This document shows positions 1 through 6,858 of a stretch of 34,242 bases of DNA, one piece after another. The stretch spans positions 1 through 34,242 of the forward strand of contig FR882179.1 of the NCBI GenBank assembly GCA_000434935.1. Direction: 5' to 3'. Each line of letters starts with the position of its first letter. Within the stretch, counting starts at the first letter, position 1. Below the pieces are notes generated by a model. It worked only from the letters and a program-made list of their open reading frames with translations, had not been told where the DNA came from and made no database searches. Source of the stretch: Bacteroides sp. CAG:709. GTDB lineage: Bacteria > Bacteroidota > Bacteroidia > Bacteroidales > UBA932. The position numbers and the translations under genes are program-made.

Positions 1-80
1 ACCCACGCAGTGGGGAGGACCGGCGGAATCCTCCGTCCCCACCCGGGGCACGCCTAAATGCGACGTCGGGATGCTGACAG
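1..80. other. Intergenic end of window with GC-rich hairpin
   Basis: No gene is visible in these 80 bases downstream of pfkA. Positions 10-16 (GTGGGGA) pair with 36-42 (TCCCCAC), and GGA at 17-19 can pair with TCC at 32-34 once the unpaired G35 is skipped, giving an imperfect GC-rich stem. No T tract follows on either strand inside the window, so it is not a standard intrinsic terminator. It could still help end pfkA transcription. Confidence 0.3.
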
Positions 81-1061
81 CTAGATCGACAGGACGGCGA
101 GAACATTGATCAGCTCGCGGTCGATCGGCTTGTCTTTCTTGACGGCGCGGTCGATCGGCACGTAGGTAATCTGGTCATTGCTGATACCTACCATGACATT
201 GCGCTGCCCCTCCTTGATGGCCTCGATGCTGGCGTAGCCGAGACGGCTGGCAAGGATGCGGTCGAAGGCACTCGGGGTACCGCCACGCTGGAGATGACCG
301 AGAATCGTCACGCGGACATCATACTGAGGATACTCCTTGCGGACACGGTCGGCGTAATACATTGCACCGCCATCCTTGGGACTCTCGGAAACAATTACGA
401 TACTGCTGCTCTTGCTCTTACGGAATCCACGGCTGATGAACTGCTCCAGCTGGTCCACATCCGTCTGGTCCTCAGGGATAATCGCAGCCTCGGCACCGGA
501 AGCGATGGCACTGTTCTGAGCCAGGAAACCGGCATCACGGCCCATTACCTCGACGAAGAAGATGCGGTCGTGAGATGTGGCTGTGTCACGAAGCTTGTCC
601 ACGCACTCCACGATAGTGTTGAGAGCCGTGTCATAACCGATTGTGGAATCGGTGCCGTAAAGGTCATTGTCAATGGTGCCAGGCAAGCCGATTACAGGGA
701 AATCATATTCACGGGCGAGATCCTGGGCTCCTGTAAGCGAACCGTTTCCGCCGATTACGATGAGGGCGTCGATTCCGTTCGCCACGAGATTGTCATACGC
801 CTGCTTCCTGCCCTCCGGTGTCATGAAATCCTTGCTGCGGGCAGTCTTGAGAATCGTACCGCCACGCTGAATGGTATTGCTGACACTCTCTGTAGTAAGC
901 TCTTTGAATTCACCATGCAGAAGGCCCTCGTAACCCCTATAGATACCTATCACCTTCATTCCGTTGTAAATGGCACTTCTGGTCACCGCACGGATACAAG
1001 CGTTCATACCTGGCGCATCACCGCCTGACGTAAGCACGCCTATCGTCTTTATTTCTTTCAT
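81..1061 (-). CDS. pfkA: 6-phosphofructokinase
   Basis: Phosphorylates fructose 6-phosphate to fructose 1,6-bisphosphate, the committed step of glycolysis, in the cytoplasm. The 326-residue product has the normal length of a bacterial group I PFK. Visible motifs are the nucleotide-binding TSGGDAPGMN near residues 11-20, the catalytic PGTIDND loop with the expected base at D131, the substrate loop MGRDAGF at 173-179 and GHLQRGGTPSAFDR near 255-268. The start MKEIKTIGVL was chosen because the open frame continues far upstream across dus without similarity. One oddity is GGNGS at 104-108, where family members usually have GGDGS; the Asp there helps bind Mg-ATP. The single Gly after it argues for an ATP enzyme over a PPi enzyme (which typically has GGDD), but co-substrate use is uncertain. 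It is divergent from dus. Confidence 0.95.
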   Translation of the reverse strand: MKEIKTIGVLTSGGDAPGMNACIRAVTRSAIYNGMKVIGIYRGYEGLLHGEFKELTTESVSNTIQRGGTILKTARSKDFMTPEGRKQAYDNLVANGIDALIVIGGNGSLTGAQDLAREYDFPVIGLPGTIDNDLYGTDSTIGYDTALNTIVECVDKLRDTATSHDRIFFVEVMGRDAGFLAQNSAIASGAEAAIIPEDQTDVDQLEQFISRGFRKSKSSSIVIVSESPKDGGAMYYADRVRKEYPQYDVRVTILGHLQRGGTPSAFDRILASRLGYASIEAIKEGQRNVMVGISNDQITYVPIDRAVKKDKPIDRELINVLAVLSI

Positions 1062-1112
1062 ATCAATGTTTTTGTAAAATTTGACCGGGTTCATTGCCGC
1101 AAAATTCAAGCC

Positions 1113-1128
1113 TATTTTTGTATTTTTG
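1113..1128 (+). promoter_or_regulatory. Tandem -7 boxes upstream of dus
   Basis: Two back-to-back copies of TATTTTTG (1113-1120 and 1121-1128) both match the Bacteroidota -7 consensus TAnnTTTG. They lie about 70 bases before the dus start. No convincing TTTG -33 element sits at 19-21 bases upstream. Confidence 0.5.
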
Positions 1129-1196
1129 CAGTCGAATTCCGTGATTTTCCGATAAAAAACGATTTTACCGGACGCGGGAAACAGGAATGAGTAAGC

Positions 1197-2231
1197 ATGA
1201 AAATCGGAGATATTGACCTTGGAGAAAAACCGGTGCTGCTGGCACCGATGGAAGACGTCACTGACGCGTCGTTCCGCATCGTATGCAAACGGTTCGGAGC
1301 AGATATGGTTTATACGGAATTCGTCCCGTCGGACGGACTGATCCGCGACGCCGCCAAGGCAATCGCCAAGATGAAAACATCTGATGATGAAGCACCTATA
1401 GGAATCCAGATATACGGAAACAATCCCGAGGCCATGGTGGAAGCAGCCAAAATGGCAGACAATGCGGACCAGATTGCCGGAGGACACGGATGCGATGTCA
1501 TTGACATAAACTTCGGATGTCCTGTCAGCAAGATTGCGGGCAGAGGCGCCGGTTCGGGGATGATGCGTGAGCCGGACAAGATGGTGATGATTACGAAGAG
1601 CATTGTCGAAGCAGTGCGCAAACCTGTGACGGTGAAGACGCGGCTCGGATGGGACGAAGATTCGAAGATAATCGTGGAACTGGCTGAGAGGCTGCAAGAT
1701 ACAGGCATCAAGGCATTGACGGTACATGGGCGCACCAGATGTCAGATGTACAAGGGCGAGGCGGACTGGACATTGATCGGAAAGATAAAGGAAAACCCGC
1801 GCATGCACATCCCGATAATCGGCAACGGCGACATAAATTCGGCGCAAAAGGCCAAGGACGCATTCGACAGATTCGGCGTCGACGGCATAATGGTGGGACG
1901 CGCGTCGTTCGGCCATCCGTGGATCTTCCACGAAATCAAGCACTTCCTCCAGACCGGAGAGGAGGCTGCGCCAATGAGTGTCAATGACCGTGTCGCCCTG
2001 GCCAAGTGGCATCTTTCTCTCTCTACCGCATTGAAAGGACCTGTAACGGGGATATTGGAAATGAGGCGACACCTGGCCTGCTACTTCAAGGGCCTGCCGG
2101 ACTTCAAGGAGACCAGGGTGAAACTGGTGACGGCTCCGACGGCTGAAGAGGTGGACGCATTGCTGGATTATATTTCAGAAAGGTGGGGAAATTGCCCGTT
2201 AAATGAAACTTCCAGCGTTTACGGGTTGTAA
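1197..2231 (+). CDS. dus: tRNA-dihydrouridine synthase (DusB/NifR3 type)
   Basis: FMN-dependent reductase that converts uridine to dihydrouridine in tRNA, acting in the cytoplasm. The 344-residue protein shows the family landmarks in order: FMN-binding LAPMEDVTDASFR (15-27), the catalytic cysteine in NFGCP (C108) followed by GRGAGSGMM, VKTRLGW (146-152), HGRTR (177-181), IIGNGDI (207-213) and the C-terminal MVGRASFGHPWIF. The ATG is preceded by AGGA at about ten bases, a rare SD-like site in this window. It is followed by lpxK after 50 bases on the same strand. The exact subclass (which tRNA uridine is modified) is inferred only from overall DusB-like motifs. Confidence 0.93.
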   Translation: MKIGDIDLGEKPVLLAPMEDVTDASFRIVCKRFGADMVYTEFVPSDGLIRDAAKAIAKMKTSDDEAPIGIQIYGNNPEAMVEAAKMADNADQIAGGHGCDVIDINFGCPVSKIAGRGAGSGMMREPDKMVMITKSIVEAVRKPVTVKTRLGWDEDSKIIVELAERLQDTGIKALTVHGRTRCQMYKGEADWTLIGKIKENPRMHIPIIGNGDINSAQKAKDAFDRFGVDGIMVGRASFGHPWIFHEIKHFLQTGEEAAPMSVNDRVALAKWHLSLSTALKGPVTGILEMRRHLACYFKGLPDFKETRVKLVTAPTAEEVDALLDYISERWGNCPLNETSSVYGL

Positions 2232-2267
2232 AACGCAAATAATTCTAGCTTTTCAGCATATTTTCAC

Positions 2268-2275
2268 TATATTTG
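2268..2275 (+). promoter_or_regulatory. -7 box immediately before lpxK
   Basis: TATATTTG matches TAnnTTTG exactly and ends only six bases before the lpxK ATG at 2282. If used, the transcript would start at or within a few bases of the start codon, giving a leaderless or near-leaderless mRNA. No -33 TTG is seen at the usual distance. Confidence 0.4.
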
Positions 2276-2281
2276 CGCGTT

Positions 2282-3421
2282 ATGCTTGAAAGAGTAATTT
2301 TAGCACCATATTATTTGACCTTGAAAATAAGGCACGCCCTGTACGACCATGGGGTGTTCAAGGTGCATACCTGCAAGGCTCCCACCATCTGCGTGGGGAA
2401 CATTGCAGCAGGCGGAACAGGAAAGACACCGCATACGGAAATGATTCTCCGGACACTGCTTTCAAGCGAAAAATGGAAGGACAAACACATTGCCGTATTG
2501 TCCAGAGGCCACAAGCGCAAGAGCAGCGGATTCCAGCAGATTCTTACAGATGACTCTGCCGCATTCGCGGGCGACGAGCCTCTCCAGATAAAAAGAAAAT
2601 TCCCGGAAATCACTGTTGCTGTGGACCGTACGAGGGTTGAGGGCTGCGATTTCCTTCTGCATCCGGAAAAATTGGCCACGCTGAAAAAGGCCAGGAAATG
2701 TGTCCACAAAGACCTCCAGTCACCCGACCTCATCGTCTTGGACGACGCTTTCCAGTACCGCTCCCTGCAAGCATCATTCAACATTGTCCTGGTGGATTAC
2801 AACCGCCCTCCCTGCAATGACTGCCTGCTTCCGTTCGGGCGCCTGAGAGATTTACCGGAAAGACTGCTCCACGCGAACATCATCATCGTGTCGAAATGCC
2901 CGACCTTCATGGAAAACTGGGAAAAGGTAGAGTGGGTCAAGTCACTGGGAATCACCGGTTACGACCTGGAGACCTGTCAGGGCACGGCAAGCAACGGAAA
3001 GAAGATGACCGTGCTTTTCACAACAATCAACTACTGCCCGCTGGAGCCGGTTTTTGAAAACGAGGACAAGAGATATATCTATTCACATAAACTGATTCTG
3101 GTGTCCGGCATCGCTTCCGACACACCGCTCAGAAGGTATCTCAGCGACTCCTACGACATCGTCAAGCATTTCAAATTCAATGACCACCACAAATATACGG
3201 CATTGGATATCAGCAGGATAACGGGCGCGACCAACAAATGGCCGACTGCACTCATCGCTACCACGGAGAAAGACAGCCAGAGGCTGAGGAACTACAAAAA
3301 AATGCCTGAAACTCTTCAGAAGAAGATGTTCCAGACACCGATTGAAGTAGATTTCCTGTCAGATCACGAGAAGAAAGTGTTCGAGAAGACACTACTCGGA
3401 GCTTTGGACTCCTTCAGATAG
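2282..3421 (+). CDS. lpxK: Tetraacyldisaccharide 4'-kinase (lipid A synthesis)
   Basis: Phosphorylates the 4' position of the tetraacyldisaccharide 1-phosphate to make lipid IVA at the inner membrane. The 379-residue protein has an N-terminal hydrophobic or amphipathic segment (1-20), the Walker A stretch VGNIAAGGTGKTPH (38-51), and the family motif DDAFQYR (154-160) with the acidic pair found in LpxK. An ATG at 2282 is preferred to the TTG at 2273, which lies inside a promoter-like box. The gene's last 30 bases overlap the 3' end of the convergent DAHP synthase gene. The length is normal for Bacteroidota LpxK. The C-terminal third is less conserved but retains an EKDSQRL stretch typical of the family. 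Confidence 0.93.
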   Translation: MLERVILAPYYLTLKIRHALYDHGVFKVHTCKAPTICVGNIAAGGTGKTPHTEMILRTLLSSEKWKDKHIAVLSRGHKRKSSGFQQILTDDSAAFAGDEPLQIKRKFPEITVAVDRTRVEGCDFLLHPEKLATLKKARKCVHKDLQSPDLIVLDDAFQYRSLQASFNIVLVDYNRPPCNDCLLPFGRLRDLPERLLHANIIIVSKCPTFMENWEKVEWVKSLGITGYDLETCQGTASNGKKMTVLFTTINYCPLEPVFENEDKRYIYSHKLILVSGIASDTPLRRYLSDSYDIVKHFKFNDHHKYTALDISRITGATNKWPTALIATTEKDSQRLRNYKKMPETLQKKMFQTPIEVDFLSDHEKKVFEKTLLGALDSFR

Positions 3422-4501
3422 AATCTTGTTCTGCTCCTGCACCGACTCTTCATGGATTGCATTGAAGACCGTCGAGACGAACTCCGCCGACAGACCATAT
3501 TCTTTAGCTTTTTCTATCATCTGTGACAGCACTGCATCCCATCTGGACGTCTGCAGAATGGCGATATTGTGTTCTTTCTTATAGCGGCCGATACTGCGGC
3601 TGACATTCATACGGGTACTGAGGATGTACAGCAGATTCTCGTCGATGATATCAATCTGAGCCCTGAGCTGGTCAATGTTTTCCTTGTATTCCGGACTGTC
3701 AGAATCCGCTTCCCTCACTTTCAGGCCACCTATCAATTTCGCGAAATCCTCCGGCGTAACCTGCTGGCCGGCATCACTCATAGCGCAGGAAGGATCGCAA
3801 TGCGATTCTATCATCAGACCATCAAGACCAAGGTCCAATGCCCTCTGTGACAATTCATTGAGATACTTCCTTGCACCTCCCATGTGGCTCGGGTCAGCGA
3901 AGAAAGGCATCTCCGGATACCGGGTACGCATCTCCACCGCCAGCTGCCAGCCCGGAAGGTTGCGGTACTGGATTTTCTCACTGGTGGAAAAGCCGCGATG
4001 AATCACTCCAAGTTTCTTGATTCCCGCCTGGTTCAGCCGTTCCAATGCTCCTATCCAAAGGTCAATGTCCGGGTTCACCGGATTTTTCACCAACACCGGA
4101 ATATCCGTATCTTTCAATGCATCAGCGATTTCCTGCACGAGGAACGGATTCGCGGTAGTCCTCGCGCCGATCCATACCATATCCACTCCGAATTTCAGGC
4201 AGTCGAAGATATGTTTCTCGCTGGCGACCTCGGTAGCCACTTTCATTCCAAGCTCATTCTTGACCCTCTGGAGCCATTTCAGGCCGGGAGTTCCGATTCC
4301 CTCGAAATTGTTCGGATGGGTACGCGGTTTCCAAATTCCGGCACGGAAGACATTGACCCCGGCCGCTTTAAGTCCGCGCGCGGTCTGCATTACCTGTACT
4401 TCCGATTCAGCGCTGCATGGTCCGGCAATGAGCAGCGGGCGCTGCCCCTCGGGGAAAAGTCCCCATTTCTCCACCGGTAAAATATCTAGTTTCGTTTCCA
4501 T
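3392..4501 (-). CDS. Bifunctional DAHP synthase / chorismate mutase
   Basis: Makes 3-deoxy-D-arabino-heptulosonate 7-phosphate from PEP and erythrose 4-phosphate, the first shikimate step, and also converts chorismate to prephenate. Residues 1-260 are the KDPG-like (AroA-beta) DAHP synthase, with GPCSAES (27-33), AGIWKPRTHPNNFEG (54-68), HRGF (168-171) and DPSHMGGAR (203-211). Residues about 275-360 are an AroQ-type helical chorismate mutase with the LRxxID start and the R280, R297, K308 and R320 pattern. This fusion is common in Bacteroidota. The start METKLDIL at 4501 is preferred to an ATG three codons upstream, and either is possible. It is the last gene of the aminotransferase-tyrA operon, 13 bases after tyrA. 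Together the two activities pull carbon toward prephenate for TyrA next door. Confidence 0.93.
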   Translation of the reverse strand: METKLDILPVEKWGLFPEGQRPLLIAGPCSAESEVQVMQTARGLKAAGVNVFRAGIWKPRTHPNNFEGIGTPGLKWLQRVKNELGMKVATEVASEKHIFDCLKFGVDMVWIGARTTANPFLVQEIADALKDTDIPVLVKNPVNPDIDLWIGALERLNQAGIKKLGVIHRGFSTSEKIQYRNLPGWQLAVEMRTRYPEMPFFADPSHMGGARKYLNELSQRALDLGLDGLMIESHCDPSCAMSDAGQQVTPEDFAKLIGGLKVREADSDSPEYKENIDQLRAQIDIIDENLLYILSTRMNVSRSIGRYKKEHNIAILQTSRWDAVLSQMIEKAKEYGLSAEFVSTVFNAIHEESVQEQNKILSEGVQSSE

Positions 4502-4514
4502 AAATATCAATGTA

Positions 4515-5426
4515 TTATCTAATAATCTTCTTAATTCTGTTCGCGTCGTTTATAAGCCCGCGGATGCGGTCCTGGTCGTAATCGGCAATCGCATCGCGGA
4601 ACTCACGCATCTTGTCAATGTAGGTATCAATGACCTGCAGGACATTGTCCCGGTTCTGGGACAGAATCGGCACCCACATGTCAGCATTGCTCTTCGCCAG
4701 ACGCACCGTGGAGGAGAATCCGCCTGATGCCAGGTCGAAAATATGCTTCTCGTCCTTTTCCTTGTCCAGGACCGTCAATGCCAGGGCGAAGGATGTAACA
4801 TGCGATATATGAGAGACATACGCCGTATGCACATCGTGGCTGTCCGCATTCATGTATATGGGCCGCATATTCAGGACGCCATACAAGTTCTCTATTGTCG
4901 CAACCGCCTTCGGATCCGATTCCTCGCTATTTGCAAAGATACATGCTCTTCCGTCAAAAAGACCAGGCATCGCCGCCCAAGGTCCGGAATATTCCGTTCC
5001 GGCCATCGGATGAGTCGCCACGTAACGTGCCCTCAGCGGATGATAATGTACGCTCCTGACAATCTGACCCTTGGTAGAGCAGGTGTCAATGACTATCTTG
5101 TCGCTGCCTCCGGTTCCCCTGAACATGTCAAGGATTTCAGGAAGCATCTTCACCGCCGCCCCTACAGGAACCGCAATGATTATTATATCTGCCTGTTTCA
5201 CAGCATCTTCCAGCGGCGCCACTTCATCCGCCAGACCTATTTTCTCTGCCGCGGCAGCATTGACCTTGTCATTTTCGACTCCGATCACATGGTCGGTGAA
5301 ACCGCGTCTTTTCAGGTCTATCGCCATGGAGCCGCCGATAAGACCGAGTCCCACGACTGCCACAACAGGCTTTTTCAAGGCTTTTTCCATTTGTCCGTCA
5401 TTCGCCATATTACTGATAATTTTCAT
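4515..5426 (-). CDS. tyrA: Prephenate dehydrogenase
   Basis: Oxidatively decarboxylates prephenate to 4-hydroxyphenylpyruvate, the tyrosine-specific branch. The 303-residue protein has an N-terminal NAD(P)-binding Rossmann motif GLGLIGGS (26-33), DTCSTKG with S117, and the active-site histidine in ATHPMAGTEYSGP (H139). A second His-rich segment, YVSHISHVTS (203-212), follows in the helical dimerisation domain. There is no obvious C-terminal ACT domain, so feedback inhibition by tyrosine through such a domain is not expected. ATGs at codons 1, 7 and 13 are possible starts; the first lies three bases after the aminotransferase stop codon, which suggests translational coupling. It is the middle gene of the three-gene aromatic operon governed by the upstream tyrosine-rich leader. 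Confidence 0.92.
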   Translation of the reverse strand: MKIISNMANDGQMEKALKKPVVAVVGLGLIGGSMAIDLKRRGFTDHVIGVENDKVNAAAAEKIGLADEVAPLEDAVKQADIIIIAVPVGAAVKMLPEILDMFRGTGGSDKIVIDTCSTKGQIVRSVHYHPLRARYVATHPMAGTEYSGPWAAMPGLFDGRACIFANSEESDPKAVATIENLYGVLNMRPIYMNADSHDVHTAYVSHISHVTSFALALTVLDKEKDEKHIFDLASGGFSSTVRLAKSNADMWVPILSQNRDNVLQVIDTYIDKMREFRDAIADYDQDRIRGLINDANRIKKIIR

Positions 5427-5429
5427 TAT

Positions 5430-6629
5430 TTACAAGCCTTTTATCCGGTTCTCCGCTTCCGCAAGGACTTCGGTCTTCGCGCAAAGCGATATCCTCACAT
5501 AATCTCTTCCGTTCTCTCCGAAAATGAAGCCCGGAGTTATAAACACACCGGCATCGTAAAGCAGTCTGTCAGAGAGCCTTTCGCCCAGACTCGCAGAACC
5601 GTCGTCCGTAAGGAAAGCATTGTCCTCACGCACATGTCCCCACAGGAAAAGTCCGCTGGAATCATGGTCGTATTCCACTCCCAACAGGTCAAAAATCCGT
5701 CCGGCCGCCACTTTACGTTCAGCATATACTGCGTTTAGTTCGCGGAACCATTCAGGGCCCTGGGCAAGTGCCTGGACTGCAGCCAGCTGCATCGGCTTGA
5801 ACATTCCGGAATCCATCTGGCTCTTCACTTTCAGCACCTCCGAAACCAGTTCCCTGTTTCCGGCAAGCATACCGATGCGCCATCCCGACATGTTATGGGC
5901 CTTGGAAAGTGAATTCAGTTCCATGCAGCAATCTTTCGCCCCTTCGGACGCCAATATGGACAACGGCGAATCATTGAGGATGAAACTATATGGGTTATCA
6001 TTGACAATCAATATGTTATGCCGCTTTCCGAAGTCCACGATCCTGCCGTAGAGTTCCGGTGTCGCCTTCGCGCCAGTCGGCATGTTCGGATAATTGGTCC
6101 ACATTATCTTGACGCCGGAGAGGTCCATTGACTCCAGAGCATCGAAATCCGGCAACCAGCCGTTTTCGGCCTTCAAATCATACTTGACAATGTCTGCGCC
6201 CGCGAGCATTGACGCCGAAGTGTAAGTCGGATAGCCCGGGTCGGGCACCAGAACCTTGTCGCCGGGGTCGACGAAAGCAAGGCTGATCAGGAGGATGCCC
6301 TCCTTGGATCCGAACAACGGCTGAATCTCACAATCATGGTCCAGCACCACTCCATAATACCGCAAATACCAGTCAGCGAATGCTTTACGCAATGCAGGAA
6401 TGCCCACATAGCTCTGATAAGCATGGTTTCCGGGTTCAGCCGCCGTGCGGCATAATTCATCAATGGCAGCGGCAGGCGGCATCCCGTCCGGGGCTCCGAT
6501 TCCAAGATTGATCACAGCTGGATGACCGGTTCTTTCGCGTTCCTGGTTCATCCTCCCTATCTCCTTCAATTTCCTGGAGAAATAGTACTCGCGGACGGCT
6601 TGCGTCCGCATTGCAGGTTTTATAATCAT
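5430..6629 (-). CDS. PLP-dependent aminotransferase, probably aromatic
   Basis: Class I/II fold-type I aminotransferase of 399 residues. The PLP lysine lies in LNSLSKAHNMSGWRIG (K243), with the upstream NYPNMPTG (179-186) and DNPY (211-214) cofactor contacts and a C-terminal YVRIS arginine for the substrate carboxylate. The start MIIKPAMRTQ at 6629 is preferred because the open frame upstream reads through a terminator hairpin. Families with this sequence style are often labelled aspartate or LL-diaminopimelate aminotransferase. Its position as first gene of an operon with tyrA and DAHP synthase-chorismate mutase argues that it transaminates 4-hydroxyphenylpyruvate (and possibly phenylpyruvate). 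Specificity is inferred from context only. Its expression should depend on read-through of the attenuator at 6678-6712. Confidence 0.85.
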   Translation of the reverse strand: MIIKPAMRTQAVREYYFSRKLKEIGRMNQERERTGHPAVINLGIGAPDGMPPAAAIDELCRTAAEPGNHAYQSYVGIPALRKAFADWYLRYYGVVLDHDCEIQPLFGSKEGILLISLAFVDPGDKVLVPDPGYPTYTSASMLAGADIVKYDLKAENGWLPDFDALESMDLSGVKIMWTNYPNMPTGAKATPELYGRIVDFGKRHNILIVNDNPYSFILNDSPLSILASEGAKDCCMELNSLSKAHNMSGWRIGMLAGNRELVSEVLKVKSQMDSGMFKPMQLAAVQALAQGPEWFRELNAVYAERKVAAGRIFDLLGVEYDHDSSGLFLWGHVREDNAFLTDDGSASLGERLSDRLLYDAGVFITPGFIFGENGRDYVRISLCAKTEVLAEAENRIKGL

Positions 6630-6647
6630 TGTCCGTTTTATATTTTG

Positions 6648-6664
6648 GCAAGTTTCCAACTTGC
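6648..6664 (-). promoter_or_regulatory. Short perfect stem-loop before the aminotransferase start
   Basis: GCAAGTT and AACTTGC form a perfect 7-bp stem around a three-base loop, 18 bases upstream of the ATG at 6629 and downstream of the attenuator's T run. It could be a repressor operator, a hairpin that protects the read-through mRNA or tunes initiation, or chance. Confidence 0.35.
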
Positions 6665-6677
6665 TGATTCCAAATGC

Positions 6678-6712
6678 AAAAAAAAGGCTGCCCGAACACA
6701 TCCGGGCAGCCT
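6678..6712 (-). terminator. Intrinsic terminator (attenuator 3:4 hairpin)
   Basis: On the minus strand AGGCTGCCCG (6712-6703) pairs perfectly with CGGGCAGCCT (6694-6685) around an 8-base loop, and the T run covers 6685-6678. This is a textbook Rho-independent terminator between frr and the aminotransferase gene. It ends the pyrH-frr transcript and is also placed to attenuate the aromatic operon. Confidence 0.93.
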
Positions 6713-6762
6713 GAATATCATTTACCTATATTCGATTCAAACTCTATGACACGCCTCCCGGA
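6701..6762 (-). promoter_or_regulatory. Predicted antiterminator helix (2:3)
   Basis: UCCGGGAGGC (6762-6753) can pair with GCUGCCCGGA (6710-6701): six Watson-Crick pairs, one A-G mismatch, then G-U, G-C and C-G. This captures most of the 5' arm of the terminator, so the two folds exclude each other. The same strand-2 segment can instead pair with the leader coding region (GACACG 6811-6806 with CGUGUC 6753-6748, and CUCCU 6796-6792 with GGGAG 6759-6755). Pairings were found by eye, without energy calculation. Confidence 0.75.
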
Positions 6763-6768
6763 CTTTCA

Positions 6769-6822
6769 TCATTTCTGATAAAAGTAAGAATAGGAGTAAT
6801 AATATCGTGTCTGTCCAATCAT
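6769..6822 (-). CDS. Tyrosine-rich leader peptide of the aromatic operon
   Basis: A 17-codon ORF on the minus strand encodes MIGQTRYYYSYSYFYQK. Tyrosine occupies codons 7, 8, 9, 11, 13 and 15, and phenylalanine codon 14, a density far above normal protein composition. It precedes mutually exclusive hairpins and an intrinsic terminator upstream of an operon for tyrosine synthesis. By analogy with the trp, his and pheA leaders of enterobacteria, ribosomes should stall at the Tyr codons when Tyr-tRNA is scarce, covering strand 1 and letting the antiterminator form. When Tyr is plentiful, the ribosome reaches the UGA at 6771-6769 and covers UCCGGG (6762-6757), so the terminator forms. There is no Shine-Dalgarno, and the ATG is only eight bases from a -7 box, so initiation may be nearly leaderless. 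The function is inferred. Confidence 0.82.
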   Translation of the reverse strand: MIGQTRYYYSYSYFYQK

Positions 6823-6830
6823 AACAGGGG

Positions 6831-6838
6831 CAAATATA
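6831..6838 (-). promoter_or_regulatory. -7 box for the tyrosine leader transcript
   Basis: TATATTTG on the minus strand matches TAnnTTTG exactly, 20 bases after the frr stop and eight bases before the leader ATG. A TTTTTTTG run ends 12 bases upstream of the box, closer than the usual 19-21 base spacing of the -33 element. A dedicated promoter would separate this operon from pyrH-frr, although read-through from frr could also supply transcripts. Confidence 0.6.
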
Positions 6839-6858
6839 GTTATTCGGAAACAAAAAAA

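Noticed and set aside
294..1028. 244-residue plus-strand ORF opposite pfkA
   Set aside because: A shadow of pfkA codon bias; no recognisable motif and no promoter.
1062..2072. Extension of the pfkA frame giving a 663-residue minus-strand protein
   Set aside because: The extra 337 residues lie opposite dus and show no family resemblance; PfkA is complete from the ATG at 1061.
2215..2236. Possible terminator after dus
   Set aside because: Only a 6-bp stem with a 10-base loop, partly inside the coding region, and no T run follows.
4743..5738. 331-residue plus-strand ORF opposite tyrA and the aminotransferase
   Set aside because: Spans two well-supported genes antisense and has low-complexity basic composition.
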